From Ptiloglossa arizonensis (Eukaryota; Arthropoda; Insecta; Hymenoptera; Colletidae), in NCBI RefSeq assembly GCF_051014685.1, contig NC_135051.1, forward strand, positions 10,931,557 to 10,995,556: DNA of 64,000 bases, given 5' to 3'. Positions 24,520 to 36,109 of the stretch are shown piece by piece. Position numbers and translations under genes: made by a program. Below the pieces are notes generated by a model. It was not told where the DNA came from and did no database searches. It worked only from the letters and a program-made list of their open reading frames with translations. Each line of letters opens with the position of its first letter. Position 1 is the stretch's first letter.

Positions 24520-26109
24520 ATTTTTCGATTGTAGAACAATTTTTTTCAGCGCTATTCAAAGTCCTAAATATGTAACAACATGGACGTCCGTCTTGGGATA
24601 CCATAGCTCTTAAACCTTCACTGGTGGCATCGGTGGATAAGGTAAAGGTTTGAATGAAGTCAGGGCATGTCAGTATGGTTGCTTTGCATAGTTTTTGTTT
24701 AATAGTATCAAAGCTAGTCAGTTGTTTGTGAGTCCAGTGATACGGTACATCCTTTTTTATTAAATAGGTTAAAGGTTTGGCAATTTTAGAAAAGCTTTTA
24801 ATAAATTTACTGTAGTATCCTTCTAAATCTGAAAATAATTTGATATTGGTAACGATTTTAGGTGTCTAAAAAGTTCTAATGACTTTTAGTTTTTTTAGGT
24901 TAGGTGTTACTCCGTTTGCAGTGGCCATGTGCCCTAAATATAATAATTCAGGCTTCGAAAATTCGCATTTGTCAGTCTGCAGTTTTAATCCGATTTCTAT
25001 TAGTCTTTGGAATATGATGACGAGGTTCTAAGGTGTTCTTATAAATTATCATGTAGTCTAAATATACGAAACAATATTTGTCTGTTAGTCCGTGTAACGT
25101 TGTATTCATAATACGTTGGAATGTAAGTAGCTGGAGCATCTTTCAGTCCGAATGGCACGCGTCATTAGTGAAAATATCCGTCAGGAGTAGAGAAGACAGT
25201 GTATTTCTTATCTTTGGGTCTTATGAGAATTTGGTGGAATCCGGAATATAGGTCTAGAGTGGAAAAAGAATTCGGCATTTTCCAAGTATTGAATAATTTA
25301 GTCTGCGTCTTGGTCTGTATAGTCGTTAAGTTTCCTAAAATCTATGATAACCCTCCATTTTCTTTTGCTCGATGCGTCTGTCTTTTTAGGAACAACCCAT
25401 ATGAGTGCGTTGTAAGGGAAATGCGTTGATTCTATTATACCTTTATCTATCATGTCGTCTACCTGTCTGTGAATTTCTTCTTTATGTCACTCAGAGAACC
25501 TATACGATTTAATGTTGATGTGCCTGTTGGTTTTGAGTGTGATTGTGTGTTCTGTTAGTGTAATGCAAGGTAGAGGATCGGTTTCTAGAGAGAATATGCC
25601 AGCTACTAATTTTTCGATAGGTTCGCGATATTCAGGATCTATGAGTACGGTAATTTGTTAACAACTCAGGGATTCTGTTTAAGTTGTTTGATTTTTCGAT
25701 AGGTTCATTAGTAGAAATTTCTTGCTCATCGGCATTAAGGAAACAAACCCTGGAAACTTCATTGTGGATTTTGCAAACTCGAGTCCTATAGCTGGTAGAC
25801 AGAAGCTGTACTCCTGATGTACACTGTAAATGAATGGTAAAATCGTTTAGTTTAAAAGTTTTCTTGCTGATTTCGTAATTGTATTTTTTGAAAAAAGTTT
25901 TCAATAATACAGTCGTCAATTAATGGGAAATCATTAGAAACAATTACGAATTTATGATCTTCGTATACAGATCGTAAGGTAGTGGATTTGTTAGTTCTGT
26001 GCTCGTCATTGTCTAATAATATGCAGTATTTTTCGTTAATCACTAAATCCTCCTTTATCATATTCACACCTGCTCCGGTGTCCAATAGTAATCTCCTTGG
26101 TTTTCGCAT
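24520..26109 (-). pseudogene. Gypsy pol remnant: protease, reverse transcriptase, start of RNase H
   Basis: The protease active site reads RRLLLDTGAGVNMI near 26060-26109 in an 86-codon minus frame. The reverse transcriptase follows: FPYNALIWVVPKK, then KRKWRVIIDFRKLNDYT near 25330-25400. The catalytic box reads VYLDYMIIY near 25045-25075, with the second Asp of YLDD changed to Tyr. Next are LLYLGHMATANGVTPN and DLEGYYSKFIKSFSKIAKPL. The RNase H start reads FTLSTDATSEGLRAMVSQ near 24610-24660. The order is that of Ty3/Gypsy pol. Stops, frameshifts and the lost catalytic Asp make it inactive. Confidence 0.85.
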
Positions 26110-26269
26110 TTCTAGTAGTCTGCAGAAAATATTCTGTAGTTCTTCTGGGGTGGATGGATGTAGTTGACTCTAACTGGGTTTAATCTGTAAGTTATGTCGA
26201 TTCTTCGTTAACTGTAGTTTTATTTACGTGCGGTGACAAATTCCCAGTTTGACCGCAGCAAAAATTTGT

Positions 26270-27500
26270 CAGCTGAAGCTGATAATACTGGGCTCGAGAG
26301 TGCCCTATTTAATTACAATTGTAACATTTGAGATTGATTTGGTTGCCAAGAGGAACATTTTCTATTGCTCGAAACGTATTGCGTTGCAATTTGTAGTGGA
26401 CTTTGGACGGGATACATCGTGTTGATGATGAGTTACGTGGGCGATCGGCTACGATTCTTTGCGAATCTTTGAGCCACATTTGGCTTCCACTGTGGTTCAA
26501 ATGGCCTTTTATTATACTTCCACTATGCTCTGAGAATCCGAAGGGATGATTAATTGACCAATTTCTCTGCTCAAATTGAGCGTGTATGTTCTGATGGCTT
26601 CTTCGGCCTCCTTCTGAAGCGCTGTTCTCCTGGCCATTGGAGTGTGGTGTTTAGTTTGAATAGCGTAATATAATTCGCTAAATTCTTGACGAAATCTGGC
26701 ACTGTAGGCTTGAACATTCTTATCGAAGCTCTATTTTATATTTTGTAAGCAATTGTGTCAACCGTTTACAGTTACTGGTATGGAGAGCGTGATAAAGATC
26801 TTTCTAACTATTTATATCGAATGCTTCTTTTTGCATGTTCAATTATTTGTTTCGCTAGTATCATTCAGAGCAGTAATTGAGATTCTCGGCAATTGTTTCT
26901 AGCTACTTTCACAAAACGAATAAATTCTTCTACTTCAATATCGTCCTTACCGCGCAACGTTTCTATAATTCTGATGACGTCACCTGCCTTTGCGTTTGCC
27001 TGTGTGTTCGGCTGGTCGTCGTTATTTTTCGTGATGGTACTCCTTGAGTATCCCTGTGGTCCAGATCGACTTCCTCGTCTATTTAAGATAAGTTTCTTGA
27101 CAATTCGTTCTCTGTAATGACATGAATATTTATCGCGTCGGCAAGAGTTTTCAGGGTTTCGTTCTCTTGCTATTCTTGTTTTGTAATTTATTTATACCGA
27201 CTGTCAATTCATTCGTTCGTTGTCTTCGTAGACTCATTTCTCGTAACACCATGTCAATCTTCGACGAAATGTCTAAAGAAAGGGGCAAGTTGGTTTCGAA
27301 TGATCGGCTTATTTTTATAATTATTCTGATGTCTTTGCCCGAGGAGATAATGGGGGAGAGGATTTCTATAATTGAGAAAATCTCCTTTAACTGTGATTCT
27401 CTTGATCCGTGGTTGTTGATCGTTGGGCGCGGTACATGCAATCTCTCAAATCGGAAGATCCGCAGAATTTCCTTAGTTGAGTACCCTCGATGCAGTCCTG
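26270..27500 (-). pseudogene. Gypsy gag remnant with zinc knuckle
   Basis: Minus-strand fragments show capsid-like text: RGKDDIEVEEFIRFVKVARN near 26880-26970, then YYAIQTKHHTPMARRTALQK and EAEEAIRTYTLNLSREIGQL near 26530-26680. The last is the typical end of an errantivirus/Gypsy capsid. It is followed by CYNCN.IGHSRAQY near 26290-26330, a CCHC knuckle whose last Cys is Tyr and which is broken by a stop. Gag forms the particle that packages the RNA. The minus frame 27151-27687 spans LTR, leader and the start of gag. Confidence 0.75.
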
Positions 27501-27526
27501 GTGGAAGCTGGCTGGATCGCCAAAAA

Positions 27527-27983
27527 TGTGACGGGACGAATTCTCCTGTGTCACTCGTAAGCGAAAAATTCGAGCCGCATTCGAATCCTGAGCTGTTAAA
27601 GTTAAAAGTAGCGATGGGTTGGTGAGAGTGACGACGATTACTAATCCAAACTGAGAACTTTATTTCATAAAATGCTCGAAGACGCAACGTAATGACAGGT
27701 TTAATGAATTTTGACCGTAAAACGAGCGGAGTAACGACGTGCCGAAAGGTTCACTTCAAAATGCAGACTACTTTATTCGATCATTTGGCAGGCTTATATA
27801 CAGGCTGTTATCTTATTGAAATGTTCTGGAGGTGCTTTGGAGGACCAGACCGAAGAGTTTCACACGGTTGAATTCTGGGTAGTTCTCGTCAGTAGGGCTT
27901 TCTCGGAGTTCATATCTGAAGGCGTCATACTCTCATTGTCAGTGAAACATTACTGACGATAACGATCTATTAGTTTTGCCACA
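27527..27983 (-). repeat. 5' LTR of the Gypsy element
   Basis: On the minus strand it begins TGTGGCAAAAC and ends CGTCACA, giving the usual TG...CA ends over about 457 bp. The bases that follow, TTTTTGGCGATCC, are in the right place for a primer-binding site, although I cannot assign the tRNA. Confidence 0.75.
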
Positions 27984-28170
27984 GTATTTCGGTTCATGAA
28001 CTTTATCTACATTTTGGCAACAGCACCTTTAGATCTATGGTTCTTTTTCCGTATATTTGTGCAACTGAGTCCTTAACGATCCGAAGTTATTAATTTTCGG
28101 ATTTCAAGCGAAATTTCTCGTCAGTTTAACATAAGCGTGTCCGCTCAATTTTGTGCCTGATTATATATAC
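27984..28170 (-). pseudogene. Tc1-like transposase, N-terminal part, displaced by Gypsy insertion
   Basis: The minus strand reads REISLEIRKLITSDR.GLSC then TNIRKK and SKGAVAKM, matching the first helix-turn-helix of Tc1 transposases (pattern ..ELS...R..I......G.S...IAK...S...V). The terminal repeat may begin near 28165 with CAGGCACAAAATTGAGCGG. The part between this segment and the fragment at 24278 (second DNA-binding helix) seems to be lost. Confidence 0.55.
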
Positions 28171-28194
28171 ATGTGTGTATATACATATATCTAA

Positions 28195-28414
28195 AGGATG
28201 TCTCATTTGAATGGGTAAACTTGAATTACTTATAAACTATTTACTACATGGAAGAATGATTCAGATAAGAAATTAATAAGTTCAAATAGGACATAAGACG
28301 TTGAATTATTTTTTCTCTAGATGAACGCGTATAGATGATACGAAGGTCATTTTTCATTTTTTGAATAGAAATATATTTTTTGTAATACACTGTTCGATTC
28401 AACTCGTCATTCGC
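28195..28414 (+). repeat. Left long inverted-repeat arm
   Basis: It aligns with the reverse complement of 28970-29205, with substitutions and several small gaps. Similarity is strongest in its inner third. Confidence 0.65.
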
Positions 28415-28534
28415 CGCAAAATGTATTAACCTATTTATTTAAAAAGAACAATAATTTAAGAGATATTCTAATCTAAATATTTGGACACCTACTGCTCTGA
28501 AATATTGTAGTATGAGATGTTATTGATTTTTACG

Positions 28535-28840
28535 AGTTTCAACATGATGGTGGTTCACAGCATTAAATCGCTGTGTTTCCAATTTTTTTAATGCACATTA
28601 TCTGTATTATTTGATTAGTTGTGCAAGCTCTTTGGAATAACCACCTAGATCTCCTGACCTAACGCCAATGAATTTTTTCTCTAGGATTTTATAAAAGAAA
28701 CAATTTATGCATATGAACCAATAGCAGCATTTCACAATATCACACCAGAAATGTGGAAAGCTATGTACACGGATTTTAAATGAAGGAATACAAACAGGTA
28801 TTGACTATGACATTTGAAAATATTTGAATATTTGTTAGTA
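28535..28840 (+). pseudogene. DUF4817/DDE-family transposase C-terminal remnant
   Basis: Through frameshifts the plus strand reads FQHDGGSQH (catalytic HDG motif). After a deletion come SPDLTPMNFF (usual SPDLTPLDF, last Asp changed to Asn), KETIYAYEPIAAFHNITPEM and IQTGIDYD. The last two match the ..I..ACH.ITPEM and RI..CI... tail of this insect family. It is inactive. Confidence 0.7.
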
Positions 28841-28969
28841 AATGCATAACTTTCGATGTTTCATCTTCCACTTTCTGTATTTCAAGATTGCTAAGTATCT
28901 GAATATTCAGATTAAAATATGTCCTAAATAAATTGACTCCTCGATATGAATGGATAATTCTCTTTTATA

Positions 28970-29205
28970 GGGAATGACGAGCCGAATCGAATGATGCAGT
29001 AAAAAATGTATGTTTCTATTTAAAAAATCAAAGTTGACCTTTGTATCACTAATATGCATCCACCTACAAACGAAAAATAATTACACCATTTTGTGTTCTC
29101 CTCAATCTAATCCATTTCTTATTAGAACCATTTTATCATTCAGTGAATGCATCATGAGTAACTTACAATTACCGGTTAAAATTGGATATTCTGTATATGT
29201 GTCCC
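28970..29205 (-). repeat. Right long inverted-repeat arm
   Basis: Inverse of the left arm. The short frames at 29010-29335 on both strands are inside this arm and are not genes. Confidence 0.65.
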
Positions 29206-29209
29206 GAAA

Positions 29210-29995
29210 TGCATGGTGCAAATTGGTCCAGGGAGATTCTATGATAAAAAATAGACAATAACAAGATTGCATCGGAGACTTTGTTTTCAAGAAAAATCTA
29301 TTTAAAAATGAATCCTTCCAAAAATTCCGTATCATCCTTTGCTACAGAAGTAAGTGAAACATTTTTCAGTTGAAACAAAGATAAAATCATCATCGAAGTT
29401 ACTAGGAAACAAGAAACGGAATTAAATACTTAATCTAAAATATAAAAACGGGAGAGTGTAATGCTGCCGATTTCTAAAAATTAGCCACATTTCATTCATT
29501 TATTCATATTGTATTCAATTTCCAAAACAAGCTTACCAATTTGAAATGCATGCAATAGCTAGATTGCAATAAAATATGTTGTCCCCAACTGTAGAAAATA
29601 CTTTGAATCCCGAAATGAACACAAATTGAAGCCAAGTTTAAAAGAAAACTTTAAGGATGACCAGAAAAAAATATTAGATAATATTCGTATCTTCTCAATA
29701 GTCGATTCAAATTACGGTCTCCTCGCCTAAAGTATCAAGCCATCGTTAATAACCGTCTGAACACAGTTAATAAAAAACAGACTTGCAATTATCACAATAG
29801 GGGTTCCGTGTCATTTTTCAAGAATTAGAACAAACTGGTGCATAGTACAGGTTACACATACTCTTTGGCAAAGTAAAATGGAATCGTATGAAGTCCCTTT
29901 GGAATAACTCGTGTCAATGTATTTTCTCCTTTTTCCATCTGTTTCGAAGTGTTCGTTAGTGTGTTGAGGTTTCAATCCCTACAGGTTTATGAAAC
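29210..29995. other. AT-rich non-coding DNA
   Basis: No gene or repeat recognised. Confidence 0.45.
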
Positions 29996-29999
29996 ATTC

Positions 30000-30860
30000 T
30001 CATCAGGACCAAAAGACAAAAGCAGCACTAGTGGCTGGGTGAGTGATAAATCCGGCAAAAGGCAAGTTGCACGAAATTGGCAGTCTACTGATAATAGGCA
30101 ACGACGGACTCTTTAAAATTCGAAGAGAGTTAAGTTGATTATCGCCGTAACGGAGCTCCGCCGGGTTGAGGAATAATCCAACTGTATAACGACATCGGCT
30201 TAGGTTTTGCTGGCGCGTTTCTATTGTACGATTGTACAGCATCCCGGAAAGCTGCAGCGGCGAGGGGAGCAAGGGTTAAGAGGCTTCGTGGAAGGGTGTA
30301 AGGGGCTATACTGATTGGCCCCAGCTAGGGTAGCAGTAAACATTCTCTCGCCTTCCCGTCGAGCTACTGAGAGCTATCCACTTCTCTCTCTTTCGTTCCC
30401 GTCCTTTCTTCCCTCCTCTTCGTCGCGCCCTGCTTCAATCGTTCGAGTTTTCTCCCCTTTCGTCCTTCTCTGACCTCTTGCTTCCCACTCAATTCCCACC
30501 CCTAACTCCTTTTCTCCCTCTTACGAACTTAAGCCCGATTTAATGGGGTGGAAACGCGGCTCGATCAAGTTGTATTCAATTATCCCTCCTTTCCGTCCTG
30601 CTGTTAACCCCGGCCATCTACAGAGTGTCTTGCAAGAAAATTCCTCCTCTTTTTCTGGCTTTCGTTTTCCGTTTCTGTTGTTTTCTTCCCTGTTTGCCGT
30701 CCTTTCATGCGACACTATATCTCGCATCTTTGTATCGGACAAGTTTCAACGATATATTGCTGTTAGTTCAAATAGCCCAAGGTCAGTCCCAGTTGCTGAT
30801 CGATATACACTTAAATTAACTTTCCTCTCCCGTAAATGCCATTTAATATTTTAGACATTC
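30000..30860. other. Large GC-rich, pyrimidine-rich island
   Basis: A sharp change in composition. The first half is rich in GGC/GCC words (AGCTGCAGCGGCGAGGGG). The second half is dominated by C/T runs (CCTTTCTTCCCTCCTC) and stays open on the plus strand for chance-like Ser/Phe/Pro-rich frames (30543-30854). No protein family is recognisable. It resembles a promoter-proximal or conserved non-coding block. Confidence 0.35.
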
Positions 30861-30864
30861 CCGA

Positions 30865-32295
30865 TAGACATCCGTGTTCCATACTAAACGTACGATATAT
30901 ACGAAACCGAATTCTTTTATTTTATTTTTATTGTTCAACGTGAAGCTCATACTGTAATATTTATCCATGTTGCGAACAAATATTAATTTTGAAAATACAG
31001 TCATTCAGATTTTATCGAGTATGTAAAATGATTTTAATACCAATCAAAATTGGTATATTAATATAATACATACATATGTGTACGTTTAGATTTTATACTG
31101 TTTGAAATATTGTAATATGGAAGTAATTGCTAAAATTATGAATAAATATTTATAAGTAAATTTCCCGATACTATAATACGAAGACGTCGTTACAAGATTA
31201 TTAAATGTAATGGATCGATATCAGTTTGAATTTTTGTTTATTTGAAGTAAACTAATTTGTATTTGAATAGGTTAAGAATCTGAAACTTAGTATCAATTGC
31301 AATTATGACTCATTCAATGAAAAGGAAATAAATTTCCAATACATTTTAACTTACAATATGGAAAATTATATTAAACTTTTAATCGTTATACATTTAGAAT
31401 AATTTCTAATCATTTCTAAATCCTTATACATTTAGAAAAATGTTCTTCGTTAATTTATTATTATTATTATACAAATGTAAATACAGAGAATGTATAATGA
31501 ATATATACATGCTCCTTGGGGAAAAATAATCTTTGATACTGATATTACAAAGAGTCGGCATGGAAACGTAGACTCTTTATATCTTATTACAATTACAATT
31601 AAACAGTCACGTATGTTATATCTAACGGAAACGGTTTTTCGAGAAGAGTAGGGCCATTTTAAATCTTCATCCTTTTTTAAATAAAATGTAATATATTATT
31701 ATTATTATCATTTCATTCTAAACAATATATTATTTATATGACATATCAAACATTGTGATCGATGTATCGCGTAGTTTGTAATTGTAATTACATAATTATA
31801 TGTTCGGAAGCATAATTACAGTCGGACGATATCGATGGAATCGTATTACACAAATTGTAAATATATCGAGCTATATACAATGCATGTTCAATCTAGAGCA
31901 TCAAATTAAGGTATACGTAAAAGTGTCTAAAATGGAATGAGCCAAAACAACAATTTCTCTTTTATGTTCACTTTCTTCATCGTATGATTTGTGCATGACT
32001 TGACCACAGCTTGAAAAGGAAGGTTAATTCCTTTAACGAAAACTCAATATTCTCTGGATAATTGAAAAGCTGCCGACTAAATTTTTTTCAATTATCCAGA
32101 GAAAACTTTACTATCTAATTACAATGTTAAAATTTCACTTTGTGCAATTCTCTAGAATTTTATAGCGGTTCGACTGAGTTTACTGCATTTTAATATTTCT
32201 ATTCATTATTATTTCAAACTTTGAAGTAAATTTACAGGATTATATTCTTAAATAGTTTAATCTGCTTAATACACAGTCAATAAATTTTGAATGTT
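30865..32295. other. AT-rich non-coding DNA
   Basis: Short ATT repeats lie at 31455-31475 and 31695-31710. Around 32040-32110 TCTGGATAATTGAAAA is repeated in inverted form as TTTTTTTCAATTATCCAGA, a roughly 15-bp stem. Confidence 0.5.
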
Positions 32296-32299
32296 TCCG

Positions 32300-32450
32300 G
32301 CTCCACACTAACGAAGAATAATTGATTTAAACGACGCTAATCGTAAACGACTGATGACGAACGATTAATTCCGTCATCAGTCGTTATAAGTGATTTACGA
32401 TTAATTTAATCGTCTATCATTGTGAGCGATTATCAATTTCAACCATAATC
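32300..32450. mobile_element. Hairpin MITE candidate
   Basis: AATCGTAAACGACTGATGACG near 32338 pairs with CGTCATCAGTCG plus ATTTACGATT near 32373-32402, with a short loop and one 7-base bulge. Outside this, GCTCCACACTAACGA on the left is a weak inverse of the TCATTGTGAGC region on the right, so the fold extends to about 150 bp. There is no coding capacity. This is the shape of a small palindromic DNA transposon. Confidence 0.5.
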
Positions 32451-32454
32451 GTCG

Positions 32455-34390
32455 GTCGTTACTTTGATTAAAATTTTCCCAATAATGATCAATAGATGTA
32501 TAAACCAAGTGAAATGTACAAAATAATTGTATTGCATAGAATCATTTAATACTAAGATCAAATAATAGTAAGCGTGTATATATAATAGTGTTACAGATTT
32601 AATTAAATTGTTGTAAAGTATTATTTAACAGGCAGCAAATAAGACCAGCATGCTTTATTTATTCAATTTATAAAGACATAAGTATAGCAATTTTGTAAAA
32701 TACATTTATTAGTACTAAGTAAAGTAACTCCACTTTATATTTGAGTATATAACATATTTTTCCTTTTACTTTCAAGTAATCAATATAATTTTGGTGGCTC
32801 AAACATTTCTATTTGATACATAGCCTTAGAGCAAAACAAGAAACATTTAACGAATAAAAATAAATCGCTTTACATGCTTACATAAATATTAATTTTGATA
32901 GGATGTAATTAATAAGTATTATTAAATTATTATTGTATTAATGGAAATACAAGTGTTCATGAAATGTATCAATGGTAGATCTGTGTATAAAGTCTCTACC
33001 ATGAATTTATGAACACCATTACCTATGCAGTCCAGGAAATGGTACATTTGTAGTTTTTTAATATAGTTAAAGTTATCACATTGTTGATGAAGGTATATTT
33101 TATCACAATATATCACTGTTTATAGGATATTTTAGTATTGTAAAGTTTCATTGAAGTGGAATGTGATATACAGTAAGTATAAAAAAAGTGTTTTACAAAC
33201 ACAAATTTCAAATAAATCTATGTATGTGTAAATATATTTATTGTTAAATTTTCATAACATAAATATGTTCGTAACAGAAGAAGAGAAGGTTGAGCACTCA
33301 AATTCCTTAACCAGCACGTTTATTTGATTACGATTTTAATACGCATCGTATACTGTATACACAATGGTATATCGCTATATTTTAGTTAAATGGGCCGCTA
33401 GTTCTCGAACGAACAATTTCCTAACAAATGAATAAGCAGTACAGGACCCATTATCTGACCAATACGTTCCTCAAACTTAAAACTATTGGATTGTAATCTT
33501 CAGGACCACTTGAAAACAATTGTCCATTCAACACTCATTATCAATATTTAAATCAATGACTAAAAACGCAAAATACTTATACTTCAGAAATACTATCATA
33601 TTATTTCCTTCTTGTTGTTTCTTATAAATTTATGTTACTTATATTATATTTAATACTGTACAAATAATAAACAAATTATTGATTTCATCGTAACATTTAT
33701 TGTTTACAAATTAATTTAATAATTTAATAATTTAATTTAATAATTTAATTACAAATTAATTTATTTTATCGTAACAAGTATTTAAAAAGTCTTTAGTTTA
33801 TTTCGATTCATATCGAGACGTACGAAAACGTGTCCTCATTTATGTTCCTATACGCTCAAGAATGCTAAGCTTTGCCATTATTTTTCTACAAATAGATATA
33901 CTTACAGCTGTTTACTAGTTCAAAATAAAAATAGCTCACTATCTCGAGTTTTCAAAAATATTGAAAATGAAGAAACTGACGTATTAATTTTTTTACTGAT
34001 ATGTGCAATATGTTATTTTTCGACGAAAACCATATAAAAATTATTTCAAAAACTTCCCTATTAAATGAGAATACTTCAATACTTTGAAAAGTTTCTCCAC
34101 TCTTTGAAATTCAATTCGTGATGTAACAATTAAAAATTAGACATTTATTTCTTTGATTTGGAAAGTGCAGAATTATTATATTTCTTATACTATATTTACT
34201 GAACATGAAATTAATTATTTACAATAAGTAAAATTACCGTCACAGTAATATAAGTTTGCGCAGTACTTCGTAATCAAAAATGAATTTTTATTTGAAATTG
34301 ATTTCCTATAATATGATTTGTTCCTGGAACTGTGATTTCTAGAATCGAGGAGCAGAATGTTTGATTATTATTCTCGAGATGTTTTCATAG
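32455..34390. other. AT-rich non-coding DNA
   Basis: Simple TTTAATAA-type repetition lies at 33708-33770. A mildly GC-richer stretch lies at 33270-33420. No gene recognised. Confidence 0.45.
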
Positions 34391-34817
34391 CGTCGATTCC
34401 ACGAGAATTGGTAGGAAATATAAATAAAAAGTTTATGTGATCGACGCTGCGGCCACAGATAAGTGGCTGCTGAACGTCACTGCTCAGGAACGCTCACAGA
34501 AGGGCTCCCGAATGAAGCATAGAGAGGCAAGTAAAAACCCAGTATCTTGGGTTTGCCAACATGAAAGGGACTTTCTTCGAAATGGGTAGGGGAAGATGTA
34601 GAAAAACAGTCAGATTTTCATGAGCCTCTGTACTGTACGTTTATCCTTTTACCTCCGTTGCATTTTAAATATTCATTTTTCAATTTGTATTGTAATCGTT
34701 TCTCGCATTTCATTTGTGTCTTTTGTGTTTTCATATTTGTGTTTCCGTTTTTTTTATATTTTCGTTTTTATATTTTATTATACGTAAAAAAGAAATTTTA
34801 TGTATTCTGTCAACCAT

Positions 34818-35701
34818 GTCTTCTTCGGATTCTAATCGTGAATCTATAAATATTGAAATGTCACCTGCAAGAGAACGGAAATAATTACATAAGCAGAAAT
34901 GAAAAAGTACAATTATAAATATTTATAAAGAACAACTAATTTTACATCAAGGGAAAGAACTCGAGGAAATAATAACATTAACTGCTCGTATTGCAGGATT
35001 TTCTAAAAGGCAACATTTAAATTCTTGTATTTACATATATTACCATAAGAGTGTTACTAAAGTTCATGATTTTTTTCTATCAAATAAGAAACGAATATGT
35101 TGAGACAAAAAAACAAACAATTATTACGAGGAAATGAATGCTGAAAATTTTGAGCGATGGTTTAAAGAATTTTTAAACAAAATTGAACCCAATTCCGTCA
35201 TTGTGATAGGTAACGCTCCATACCATTGCTGTAAAATTAATAATATTCCAAATTCAAGTTGAAAAAAGGCTAGCATCCAACAATGGTTACAAACAAAACA
35301 AATTTCTTATGCACAAGACACGGTAAGGACCGAACTTTTACAAATTGTAAAACAACAAGACATTGCAAATACTTACTATGCAATAAATAACATAGCAAAT
35401 GAAAAATGTAACAGTGCTTCGACTGCCTCCCTACCACTGCGAATTAAATCCAATTGGGATGATTTGGTCGTAAGTTAAACATTATATTGTAGCAAATAAG
35501 ACAACGTACAGATTTGTGGATGTAAAAAATTTGTTGCACAAATCGTTACATGTTACCGCTGAAAACTGGAGAAAATTTGTCGAACATGTTGTTCAAGTTA
35601 TTAAAGAAAAATTTTGGCAGTTGGACCACAACCTAGATACATTAACGGAATTATTTATACTTAATTTAAATCCCGATAGTTCAAGCATGGAATCAGAATA
35701 A
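34818..35701 (+). pseudogene. IS630/Tc1-mariner-like DDE_3 transposase remnant, second copy
   Basis: It starts MSSSDSNRESINIEMSPARE, then shows an EEIITLTARIAGFSKR helix-turn-helix-like stretch. After an internal deletion come NAENFERWFKEFLNKIEPNS, VIVIGNAPYHC and LPLRIKSNWDDLV. The final 61-codon open frame (35516-35701) reads NLLHKSLHVTAENWRKFVEH and FWQLDHNLDTLTELFILNL. This end matches the C-terminus of the insect/aphid DDE_3 family. The catalytic Asp of DNA.YH is Gly here. It is homologous to the fragment at 11.1-11.7 kb. It is inactive. Confidence 0.8.
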
Positions 35702-36109
35702 ATTGTATATGTATAGATATATTGTATATGTATTGTATATGTAAATTGTATTGTATATGTAAATTGTATTGTATATGTAAATTGTATTGTATATGTAAAT
35801 TGTATTGTATATGTAAATTGTATTGTATATGTAAATTGTATTGTATATGTAAATTGTATTGTATATGTAAATTGTATTGTATATGTAAATTGTATTGTAT
35901 ATGTAAATTGTATTGTATATGTAAATTGTATTGTATATGTAAATTGTATTGTATATGTAAATTGTATTGTATATGTAAATTGTATTGTATATGTAAATTG
36001 TATTGTATATGTAAATTGTATTGTATATGTAAATTGTATTGTATATGTATTGTATATGTAAATTGTATTGTATATGTATTGTATATGTAAATTGTATTGT
36101 ATATGTAAT
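35702..36109. repeat. 18-bp minisatellite, 17 perfect consecutive units
   Basis: The unit TGTATTGTATATGTAAAT recurs without change about 17 times between 35741 and 36050. At each end there are hybrid units lacking the AAAT part. Because 18 is divisible by 3, all frames stay open and encode six-residue repeats on both strands (35593-36144 minus, 35722-36090 plus). These are not genes. The array begins immediately after the transposase stop codon. Confidence 0.95.

Larger units (their letters stand above)
24279..27983 (-). mobile_element. Decayed Ty3/Gypsy LTR retrotransposon (errantivirus-like), nested in Tc1
   Basis: A minus-strand LTR element with a nearly full 5' LTR (27527-27983), gag, protease, reverse transcriptase, the start of RNase H, and a truncated 3' LTR (24279-24514). 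The rest of RNase H, integrase, any env and the first half of the 3' LTR are missing through one deletion at about 24515. Stops and frameshifts are spread throughout. Its two flanks are the two halves of a Tc1-like element, so it is younger than that element. Target-site duplications are no longer clear. Confidence 0.85.
28195..29205 (+). mobile_element. DDE transposon with long (about 220-bp) terminal inverted repeats
   Basis: Two long imperfect arms, 28195-28414 and about 28970-29205, are inverted copies. Matched words include GATACGAAGGTCA with GATACAAAGGTCA, GAATAGAAATATATTTTTTG with AAATAGAAACATACATTTTT, and TTCGATTCAACTCGTCATTC with TTCGATTCGGCTCGTCATTC. The outer end reads GGATGTCTCATTTGAATGGG. 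About 555 bp lie between the arms and include a transposase fragment of the DUF4817/DDE family. The long arms are typical of foldback-like elements. Confidence 0.7.

Noticed and set aside
27151..27687. Overlapping 167- and 178-codon frames
   Set aside because: Both cover the Gypsy 5' LTR, leader and gag start. Only the minus-strand reading fits the element, and it is not a separate gene.
24279..27983. Clear target-site duplication for the Gypsy insertion
   Set aside because: Flanking bases (GTCTCT on one side, GTATTT on the other) match only partly, so I do not claim one.
35702..36109. Regular array that might recall a CRISPR
   Set aside because: Units are 18 bp and head-to-tail, with no unique spacers, and the DNA is eukaryotic. 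It is a minisatellite.
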